NCBI GenBank assembly: GCA_947448675.1
Contig: CANFOR010000178.1
Location: 1 to 5,815 of the forward strand
Direction of reading: 5' to 3'
Source: Betaproteobacteria bacterium
Lineage (GTDB): Bacteria > Pseudomonadota > Gammaproteobacteria > Burkholderiales > Burkholderiaceae_C
DNA length: 5,815 nt
The notes beneath the pieces are model-generated. The model did not search any database, was not told the origin of the DNA, and saw nothing but the letters and a program-made list of their open reading frames with translations. The translations under genes were made by a program, and so were the position numbers. How positions within the stretch are numbered: the stretch's first letter is position 1; each line of letters begins with the position of its first letter. Shown piece by piece: positions 1 to 5,080 of this stretch.

Positions 1-898
1 CGACGCCGGTAGTCTCAAAAGCAAGAAACTCCCCACTTTCGACTCGTTTACGGACTGCCTGAACGTCATCAAGCAATGGGTCCGGAAAGCACGCGGAATG
101 AAGCCATACCCCAATCCAAGCGTGGCCTTCTTTCATGAGCACCACGGGGCGCAGTCCAGCTTGTTCCAGGCAAGATGCAAACAGCATAGCCAAGTCCAGG
201 CATGTCGCTACCCGCGTTTCCAGAATGCGGTCAGGGGTACGAATCTTTTGGCCGTCGGAGCCAAACGACGCCGGTGGCTCGGAGTATTGGAGGTTTTCAG
301 CCGAAATCATGCTGTATATCGCTGAGACCTGTTTCCATACGATGTCACGACTCTTGGACTGATAGCCGCTCATGGACAGCTCGCTGTGTTGCGAGCGCAG
401 CAATTGCGAAGCTTTGCCAATGAGGACGTCTACTGCGGGGTTGTTGGGCATGCAAAACGCGGCCAACAGCTCAGGGAGCGCGCGGGTTCCGGCCCACTGA
501 TCGTAGGCAAGAATCTGGATTCGCTGGGTCTGGGTGGTGATTTCGAGAGAGTCGACCAGCACGGAAACCCGTACCGAGGCATTGATGGACTCTTGTAGGT
601 CGGTTAGATACGAATGGTCAGGCTGCAACTCAATCGGGGTGATGCGCCGCGATTCTCCTGAAGCCAGGCGGTCGAATCGCAGTTTTGTTCCCTGGGCAAA
701 TCCGGGATTGCAGCTGATGAGTACTTCGACTCCCTCCAGCGCGTCAGCACCGTGGTTTGTCAGCCGCAGTGAGCGAATGATGGGGACTGAATTTTGAATG
801 GAGGCGTAACCAAGGGTGGCGTCCGATTCAATCTCAATGGATACGCCAGTAGCTGGATTCACCACTATTACGCGTACCGCAGAACTTTCTAGCTCCAT
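1..898 (-). CDS. N-terminal part of a large DUF4011-type superfamily-1 helicase (3' end beyond left edge)
   Basis: Reading the minus strand from the ATG at 896-898 gives 299 uninterrupted codons and then the window ends, so the gene is partial. The start is supported by a GGGAGG ribosome binding site 8 nt upstream; the first in-frame stop upstream is the aqpZ stop codon. Residues about 1-130 look like an all-beta, Ig-like region (alternating hydrophobic strands, e.g. VRVSVLVDSLEI). Residues about 131-300 carry blocks I recognise from the N-terminus of DUF4011/DUF3320 helicases: LPELLAAF (141-148), SGYQSKSRD (177-185), PPASFGSDGQKIRTPDRIL (208-226) and ATCLDLAMLFASCLEQAG (231-248), followed by GHAW (258-261). 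C233, H259 and D273 are spaced like a transglutaminase/papain-like triad. The helicase motifs themselves lie off-window, so ATPase function is inferred from the family. Sampled GC is about 50%, against more than 60% in neighbouring genes, and rarer codons (CTA, ATA, GTA, AGT) are common, suggesting horizontal acquisition. Confidence 0.8.
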   Translation of the reverse strand, partial: MELESSAVRVIVVNPATGVSIEIESDATLGYASIQNSVPIIRSLRLTNHGADALEGVEVLISCNPGFAQGTKLRFDRLASGESRRITPIELQPDHSYLTDLQESINASVRVSVLVDSLEITTQTQRIQILAYDQWAGTRALPELLAAFCMPNNPAVDVLIGKASQLLRSQHSELSMSGYQSKSRDIVWKQVSAIYSMISAENLQYSEPPASFGSDGQKIRTPDRILETRVATCLDLAMLFASCLEQAGLRPVVLMKEGHAWIGVWLHSACFPDPLLDDVQAVRKRVESGEFLAFETTGV

Positions 899-906
899 CT
901 TGAAGG

Positions 907-912
907 CCTCCC
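907..912 (-). promoter_or_regulatory. Ribosome binding site of the helicase-like gene
   Basis: On the minus strand GGGAGG lies 8 nt before the ATG at 898. It is a strong Shine-Dalgarno match and decides this start over in-frame alternatives further upstream, such as a TTG near the aqpZ stop that has no comparable site. Confidence 0.7.
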
Positions 913-928
913 GAGCCTGTTTTTCTCC

Positions 929-947
929 TGGCCCAGTTAATGGGCCA
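929..947. repeat. Perfect inverted repeat between aqpZ and the helicase-like gene
   Basis: TGGCCCA (929-935) and TGGGCCA (941-947) are perfect 7-bp arms separated by GTTAA. In RNA this gives a short GC-rich hairpin. No T-run follows it on either strand, so it is not a classical intrinsic terminator. It lies 17 nt past the aqpZ stop and 30 nt before the next start codon, so it could trim or attenuate aqpZ readthrough, or act as an operator. The role is not established. Confidence 0.4.
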
Positions 948-964
948 AGATCTACCAAACGCGC

Positions 965-1651
965 TTACGCTTCCTCCGCCACAAACCGATACGTCAAAGC
1001 CCCGAGCGCAGCGCCCACAATCGGGGCCAACCAAAACAGCCAGAGCTGCTCAATCGCCCAGCCGCCTACAAACACGGCTACACCGGTGCTGCGTGCAGGG
1101 TTGACCGAGGTGTTGGTCACGGGGATGCTGATGAGGTGGATCAAGGTCAGCGCAAGGCCAATGGCAATGGGCGCAAAGCCTGCGGGTGCGCGTTTGTCGG
1201 TTGCGCCCATGATGACGATGAGGAAGAACATGGTCATCACCACCTCGCAGACCAGTGCCGCCAGCATAGAGTAGCCGCCGGGTGAATGCGCGCCGTAGCC
1301 GTTGGAGGCAAAGCCTTTGCTGACGTCAAAACCGGCTGCGCCACTGGCAATGATGTAGAGCACGGCACCGGCAGCAATGCCGCCCAGCACCTGCGCAACG
1401 ATGTAGGGCAAGAGTTTGTTGGCCGGAAAGCGGCCCCCCACGCACAGGCCAATCGACACGGCGGGGTTTAAGTGGCAGCCCGAAATATGCCCAATGGCAA
1501 AGGCCATGGTAAGCACGGTTAAACCAAAAGCCAAAGACACGCCGTGCAGGCCGATACCCACGTTCGGAAAGGCCGCCGCCAGCACGGCACTGCCGCAGCC
1601 GCCCAAAACCAGCCAAAAGGTGCCTAGAAATTCTGCGCCATATTGCTTCAT
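965..1651 (-). CDS. aqpZ: Aquaporin Z, water channel of the inner membrane
   Basis: 228 aa, close to E. coli AqpZ in length and along its whole sequence. AqpZ conducts water selectively across the inner membrane as a homotetramer. Both pore-forming NPA motifs are intact (HLNPAVS, N62; SVNPARS, N184). The aromatic/arginine selectivity filter of water-specific channels is present: F42, H172, T181 and R187, matching E. coli F43, H174, T183 and R189; a glycerol facilitator would lack this His. Six membrane helices fit roughly 5-27, 34-54, 80-101, 128-147, 156-176 and 203-224, with the two half-helices at the NPA loops. The block from TDKRAPAGFAPIAIG (151-165) on is almost the E. coli sequence. 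A small difference is C59 just before the first NPA, where E. coli has Gly. The ATG at 1649-1651 has a GAGGAG site 6 nt upstream. It is divergent from the lipoprotein gene and lies upstream of the helicase-like gene in the same direction, probably a chance neighbour. Confidence 0.97.
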   Translation of the reverse strand: MKQYGAEFLGTFWLVLGGCGSAVLAAAFPNVGIGLHGVSLAFGLTVLTMAFAIGHISGCHLNPAVSIGLCVGGRFPANKLLPYIVAQVLGGIAAGAVLYIIASGAAGFDVSKGFASNGYGAHSPGGYSMLAALVCEVVMTMFFLIVIMGATDKRAPAGFAPIAIGLALTLIHLISIPVTNTSVNPARSTGVAVFVGGWAIEQLWLFWLAPIVGAALGALTYRFVAEEA

Positions 1652-1766
1652 GGAATGCTCCTCGGTTGTTGATAGAAAAGTGAAAAGGTCATGCGACCGT
1701 CGCCACTATAGTCGTGTTGGCCTACAGTGCATAGCAGGGCGAGGGCAGAAAGCATAGTATCCAAGC
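1652..1766. promoter_or_regulatory. Divergent intergenic region, aqpZ / ChaN-family lipoprotein
   Basis: These 115 bp separate two divergent start codons and must hold promoters for both unless one is elsewhere. The best -10-like element is the palindrome ACTATAGT (1705-1712), which offers TATAGT on both strands (plus 1707-1712, minus 1705-1710). Neither strand has a good TTGACA-like -35 at 16-18 bp, so any promoter here is weak, activator-dependent or not plain sigma70. No Fur-box-like sequence stood out by eye. Confidence 0.35.
1658..1663 (-). promoter_or_regulatory. Ribosome binding site of aqpZ
   Basis: GAGGAG on the minus strand, 6 nt before the aqpZ ATG at 1651. It supports this start, which also matches the N-terminus of known AqpZ proteins. 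Confidence 0.7.
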
Positions 1767-2639
1767 ATGCGAAACCTTGTTCTACTCCTTTGCGCGGCGA
1801 GCGCAGTTTTATTGAGCAGCTGCGCCCATCTGGCGCCAAGCCCCAGCATGGCCGAGCGCTTGGCAGCCCTGCAGCCCTTTGATGTGCTCTTGTTGGGCGA
1901 GCAGCACGATGCGCCTGCGCACCAAGAGCTCGAGCGTGAGGCAGTGCAAACCCTGGCCGCGCGCGGGCAGCTGGCCGCCGTGGCGCTAGAGATGCTGCCC
2001 AGCGGCGCGACCACCGTGGCCGTGCCCGCCCATGCCAGCCAAGCCCAAGTGCAAGCCGCCGTGCAGTGGAACGAAGCGGGCTGGCCCTGGGCCACCTATG
2101 GCCCGGTGGTGATGGCCGCGGTGCGCGCGGGCATACCCGTGCTGGGGGCTAACCTGCAAAAAGCCGAGATGCAAGCGGTCATGCGCAACAACATGCTCGA
2201 CGGTGCCCTGCCCGGCCCCGCGCTCAAAGCCCAGCAGCAGGCCATTCGCCTGGGGCATTGCGGCATGCTGCCCGAAAGCCAAGTTCAACCCATGACGCGG
2301 GTGCAAATTGCCCGCGACCAGCGCATGGCCCAGGTACTGAGCGAGCTGGCGCAGCGCGCCAGCCCAGGCCAGGCGGTGCTGCTAATAGCCGGTGCCGGGC
2401 ATGTCGATCTCAGCTTAGGCGTACCCCAGCATTTGCCTGTCCATTTGAAGGTGAAAGTGGCCGTAGCCCTCGCCGATACTGCGCAGGCAGCTATTGATTT
2501 TGCAGCAAACGAGGCGACACACAAGCCCGCTGCCGACGCGCTGTGGGCCACCGCCGCCCGGCCCGCCAAAGACTATTGCGCGGGTTTTAAAGCCCCAAAC
2601 CCAAAGCCAGCACTCCTGCCAACACCAAGCTCGCAATAA
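1767..2639 (+). CDS. ChaN-family lipoprotein (haem-binding uptake / Tiki-like domain)
   Basis: 290 aa. The N-terminus is a lipoprotein signal: M-R-N, a hydrophobic stretch at 4-16 and the lipobox LSSC with the lipidated Cys at 19. The mature part matches the ChaN family (Cofac_haem_bdg): GEQHD (44-48) with a further His in AHQE (52), ALEM (73-76), ARDQRMA (182-188) and GAGHVDLSLGVPQHL (209-223, H212). C. jejuni ChaN binds haem and is linked to iron uptake; related proteins resemble TraB/Tiki metalloprotease folds, so enzymatic activity is an alternative. Without a TonB receptor or Fur site nearby, the haem role here rests on family membership only. The start lacks a strong Shine-Dalgarno, but the signal peptide fixes it. 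The last 17 residues, a Pro-rich tail (PNPKPALLPTPSSQ), are encoded over the 3' end of the opposite-strand permease gene and look like a late extension. Confidence 0.88.
   Translation: MRNLVLLLCAASAVLLSSCAHLAPSPSMAERLAALQPFDVLLLGEQHDAPAHQELEREAVQTLAARGQLAAVALEMLPSGATTVAVPAHASQAQVQAAVQWNEAGWPWATYGPVVMAAVRAGIPVLGANLQKAEMQAVMRNNMLDGALPGPALKAQQQAIRLGHCGMLPESQVQPMTRVQIARDQRMAQVLSELAQRASPGQAVLLIAGAGHVDLSLGVPQHLPVHLKVKVAVALADTAQAAIDFAANEATHKPAADALWATAARPAKDYCAGFKAPNPKPALLPTPSSQ
2587..2639. other. 53-bp convergent overlap of two coding sequences
   Basis: The last 17 codons and stop of the ChaN-family gene (plus) lie over the last codons and TAA stop of the yeiH-like gene (minus). The strands carry the Pro-rich lipoprotein tail and the hydrophobic permease C-terminus. 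I see no hairpin followed by a T-run for either strand, so transcription probably terminates inside the opposite gene. Confidence 0.85.
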
Positions 2640-3621
2640 ATAAAGTCTCACCCAGCAACATGGCAACGGGCTGCCAGCCCAGGCGCAGCAGCTCTTCAAA
2701 ACTCGTCTTCACACCTGCCGCTGCAATAGCACCCACCAAGAGCCAACGCGAGGCCTCTGTCGCGCTGGCCACCACACGGTGCGGCAAAGCGCCTACGCTA
2801 TTGAGCAGCACAAGCACTACAAAGGCCAGCAAGAAACCAGGCACCAGGGGTACCAGCTCTTTTGTGCTGCCATCCTCATCGGTAATTGCTTCAACCTGGC
2901 TACGCCAAGCCAATGCCACCAGTAGCACCACGGGCATGAGCAGCATGACGCGAAACAGCTTGACCACGGTAGCCGCGTCACCCGCTTGCGGGCCCAACAG
3001 CATCCCAGCGGCCACCACCTGCGCTACGTCATGGATCGTTCCACCAACCACAATACCCGCTTGTAAGCGGGGCAGAGCCAGTAGTTGCAGCACAAAAGGG
3101 TAGAGCACCATCGCCAGCGTAGACAGCACAGTAATGACGACCACAGTGAGCAGGGTAAAACGCTCGTTTTCTTTGCTTTGCGGCAATACCGAGGCGATGG
3201 CCAAAGCGGCCGAGGCACCACAAATGGCCACCGCGCCGCCCGTAATCACACCCTCATCGCGAGAGCGGCTCAAGCAGCGCGCTAAGACCAGACCCACACC
3301 AATAGTGAGGGCCACTGCAGCCATCATGAGCAGTGCCGTGGTGGCCCCCAGTTGCGCCACTTGCGCCAGTGTGATGCGCGCGCCCAACAGCGCTACGCCC
3401 AGGCGCAAGAGCGTGCGACCACAAAAATCCACCCCTGGTTTAACCTGCGCGTTATTGATCAGAAAATGAAAAGACAAGCCAATCAGCAGCGCGTACAAAA
3501 GTTGCGGCCCGCCGTAGTGCTCGGATAAAAACGTCGCCGCCAGTGCGGTCACGGCGCACAGCAAAAACCCGGGGGCCAGCCCGAAAGCTCGGACACGAAG
3601 AGAGTGAAGCTGTGTAAGCAT
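2587..3621 (-). CDS. yeiH: YeiH/UPF0324 family putative sulfate exporter, inner membrane permease
   Basis: 344 aa, the usual length for this family (PF03601, COG2855). About ten hydrophobic segments cover the protein, e.g. near 13-32, 38-56, 93-116, 127-146, 156-184, 222-240, 258-278 and 315-343. Family blocks visible are GVALLGARIT (75-84), AICGASAALA (132-141), GGTIHDVAQVVAAG (193-206), KLFRVMLLMP (221-230) and GVKTSFEELLRLGWQPV (303-319). The family is annotated as putative sulfate exporters; some members sit with sulfonate-degradation genes, but the substrate of this copy cannot be read from sequence. The ATG at 3619-3621 has only a weak Shine-Dalgarno (AGAG). The LysR regulator often beside yeiH is absent here. 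The gene lies 66 bp downstream of the aminotransferase in the same direction, with its own likely promoter in that gap, and its 3' end overlaps the ChaN-family gene by 53 bp tail to tail. Confidence 0.92.
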   Translation of the reverse strand: MLTQLHSLRVRAFGLAPGFLLCAVTALAATFLSEHYGGPQLLYALLIGLSFHFLINNAQVKPGVDFCGRTLLRLGVALLGARITLAQVAQLGATTALLMMAAVALTIGVGLVLARCLSRSRDEGVITGGAVAICGASAALAIASVLPQSKENERFTLLTVVVITVLSTLAMVLYPFVLQLLALPRLQAGIVVGGTIHDVAQVVAAGMLLGPQAGDAATVVKLFRVMLLMPVVLLVALAWRSQVEAITDEDGSTKELVPLVPGFLLAFVVLVLLNSVGALPHRVVASATEASRWLLVGAIAAAGVKTSFEELLRLGWQPVAMLLGETLFIASLVLAGVLALGLGL

Positions 3622-3646
3622 GCCGTACTCTAGTGCTTGAGCGCAC

Positions 3647-3671
3647 GGTCATCAAAATCATACGGATGACC
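3647..3671. repeat. Inverted repeat around the -10 of the yeiH-like gene, operator candidate
   Basis: GGTCATC (3647-3653) and GATGACC (3665-3671) are perfect 7-bp arms separated by 11 bp. The -10 hexamer of the predicted promoter lies in the spacer, so a dimeric regulator bound to both arms would cover the -10 and block transcription. As RNA it could also form a hairpin after the aminotransferase stop, but no U-run follows, so an intrinsic terminator is less likely. Confidence 0.45.
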
Positions 3672-3685
3672 AAGCTGGTTGACAG
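3657..3685 (-). promoter_or_regulatory. Likely sigma70 promoter of the yeiH-like gene
   Basis: On the minus strand, -35 CTGTCA (3680-3685, 4 of 6 to consensus) and -10 TATGAT (3657-3662, 5 of 6) are separated by exactly 17 bp. The expected transcription start near 3650 would leave a leader of about 29 nt before the ATG at 3621. It overlaps the end of the aminotransferase gene, so yeiH could be transcribed independently of it. Confidence 0.5.
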
Positions 3686-3687
3686 GT

Positions 3688-5022
3688 TCAGACCCGGCTT
3701 TTAATGCTCGCGGCGAGCGTAGCCACCATCTGCTCGATCTGCGCAGGCTCGACGACAAAGGCCGGGCACAGCACGATGTTCTCGCCCGCCGGGCGCACCA
3801 ACAGGCCTTTTTGGAAGCAGTCTAAAAAGATGTCGTAGGCACGCTTGCCGGGCGCCCCGGCCAATGGTGCAACTTCTACCGCGCCTGCCAGGCCCAGTGT
3901 GCGCACACTGACCACGCCAGGCATGCCTTTAAAGGCCGCGTGCAGGGCGTCGCCCAAGAGTTTGCCCATTTGCCCAGCGCGCGCAAACAACTGCTCTTGT
4001 TTGAACACATTCAGCGTGGCAATGGCGGCAGCGCAGGCCACGGGATGGCCGCTGTAGGTGTAGCCGTGAAAGAACTCGATCACGTGCTCGGGCGCATTGG
4101 TGTTCATCATGGCCGCGTAGAGCTTGTCGCGGCAGACCACGCCGCCCAGAGGGATGACGCCATTGCTCACGCCTTTGGCGAAAGTCAGCATGTCGGGCAC
4201 CACGTCGAAATAATCGGCGGCAAAGGACACACCCAAGCGGCCAAAGCCGGTAATAACTTCGTCAAAAATCAGCAAGATGCCGTGCTGGTCGCAAATTTGG
4301 CGCAGGCGCTTCAAATAGCCCTGCGGCGGCACATACCAGCCCGCGCTACCGGCAATCGGCTCGACGATGATGGCGGCCACGTTTTCGGGCGAATGCAGGG
4401 GCAAAATGCGCTGCTCCAACTCGGCCAACAGGTCTTCTTCAGACTGCGGCTCCACGCCGTTGTAATAGGCGTGTTGCACCGGGTCGTGCGTAAAGCGCAG
4501 GTGGTCCACGCGCGGCAAGAGCGCAGCGCCAAACACCTTGCGGTTGGCCGGGATGCCGCCCACGCTCATGCCACCAAAGCCCACGCCGTGGTAGCCCTTT
4601 TCGCGGCCAATAAAAATGTTGCGGTGGCCCTCACCGCGCGCGCGGTGGTAGGCCAGGGCCAGCTTGAGCGCGGTGTCAGCGGCCTCGCTGCCCGAACTGC
4701 AAAACAGCACTTTATTAAGGTCGCCAGGGGCCAGGTCTGCTACCATTTTTGCGGCAGCAAAGGCTTTGTCATTGCCCGCTTGGAAGGCGGTGGCGTAGTC
4801 CAGCGTGTCGAGCTGAGCCTTGATGGCTTCGTTGATCGGCTTGCGGTTGTGCCCCGCAGTGACGCACCACAGGCTAGAGATGCCGTCGAGCACCTGCTGG
4901 CCAGTGTCGGTAGTGAAGTGCATGCCGCTGGCGGCCACAAACACCCGCGGCTGCTGCTTGAAATGGCGGTTGGGGGTGAAGGGCAGCCAGTAGCTGTCCA
5001 TGTTCAAATCGGTTGTGGTCAT
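3688..5022 (-). CDS. Class III PLP aminotransferase, omega-amino acid (beta-alanine):pyruvate type
   Basis: 444 aa from the ATG at 5022. A longer open frame starts at 5091, but that start lies inside purU; the 5022 ATG has AAGGAG 8 nt upstream. The protein resembles Pseudomonas putida omega-amino acid:pyruvate aminotransferase throughout, beginning with SYWLPFTPNRHF (10-21). PLP-site features are complete: SSGSEA (109-114), GYHG (143-146), EPIAGSAG (221-228), FDEVITGFGR (253-262, D254 for the pyridine nitrogen), catalytic K283 in FAKGVSNG, HGYTYSGHP (319-327, phosphate-binding T322), and R410 in LLVRPAG at the place of the carboxylate-binding Arg. It should move the amino group of an omega-amino acid (beta-alanine, possibly taurine or a diamine) to pyruvate, giving alanine and a semialdehyde, in the cytoplasm. 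The exact amine donor cannot be settled. BioA is less likely given the overall match. It is divergent from purU and followed by the yeiH-like gene. Confidence 0.9.
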   Translation of the reverse strand: MTTTDLNMDSYWLPFTPNRHFKQQPRVFVAASGMHFTTDTGQQVLDGISSLWCVTAGHNRKPINEAIKAQLDTLDYATAFQAGNDKAFAAAKMVADLAPGDLNKVLFCSSGSEAADTALKLALAYHRARGEGHRNIFIGREKGYHGVGFGGMSVGGIPANRKVFGAALLPRVDHLRFTHDPVQHAYYNGVEPQSEEDLLAELEQRILPLHSPENVAAIIVEPIAGSAGWYVPPQGYLKRLRQICDQHGILLIFDEVITGFGRLGVSFAADYFDVVPDMLTFAKGVSNGVIPLGGVVCRDKLYAAMMNTNAPEHVIEFFHGYTYSGHPVACAAAIATLNVFKQEQLFARAGQMGKLLGDALHAAFKGMPGVVSVRTLGLAGAVEVAPLAGAPGKRAYDIFLDCFQKGLLVRPAGENIVLCPAFVVEPAQIEQMVATLAASIKSRV

Positions 5023-5080
5023 TGAATAAACTCCTTGGGGCGTAGCCCTATTTTGACACTGCTGCGACAATGCATACCCT
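5023..5080. promoter_or_regulatory. Divergent intergenic region, aminotransferase / purU
   Basis: Only 58 bp separate the two divergent starts. A perfect TTGACA lies on the plus strand at 5053-5058, but the only -10-like hexamer at usable spacing, TACCCT (5075-5080, 16 bp), would start transcription inside the purU coding sequence. No convincing promoter for the aminotransferase was found; it may extend into purU. There is also no clear Shine-Dalgarno before purU. Confidence 0.3.
5031..5036 (-). promoter_or_regulatory. Ribosome binding site of the aminotransferase gene
   Basis: AAGGAG on the minus strand, 8 nt before the ATG at 5022. It decides the start in favour of the 444-residue protein (MTTTDLN...) over the 467-residue frame beginning at 5091, whose first codons overlap the opposite-strand purU start. 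Confidence 0.75.

Noticed and set aside
98..797. Several plus-strand open frames of 70-87 codons
   Set aside because: They are all antisense to the 299-codon helicase-family frame, overlap each other and resemble no known protein.
816..1274. Plus-strand open frame of 152 codons opposite aqpZ and the helicase start
   Set aside because: It spans two well-supported minus-strand genes and their gap, and its composition (Ser/Thr/Ala-rich) is that of an antisense frame.
2582..2602. GGGTTT/AAACCC inverted repeat as a terminator of the convergent genes
   Set aside because: The 6-bp arms with a 9-nt loop lie inside both coding sequences and no T-run follows on either strand, so a terminator call is not supported.
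3679..3684. Plus-strand TTGACA as a promoter -35
   Set aside because: It points into the antisense side of the aminotransferase gene with no plausible -10 or plus-strand gene downstream. The overlapping minus-strand CTGTCA is the better reading.
3940..5025. Plus-strand open frame of 361 codons opposite the aminotransferase gene
   Set aside because: It is antisense to a gene with a complete set of PLP-enzyme motifs. Its translation is His/Ala/Val/Gln-rich with no recognisable domain, typical of the shadow frame in GC-rich DNA.
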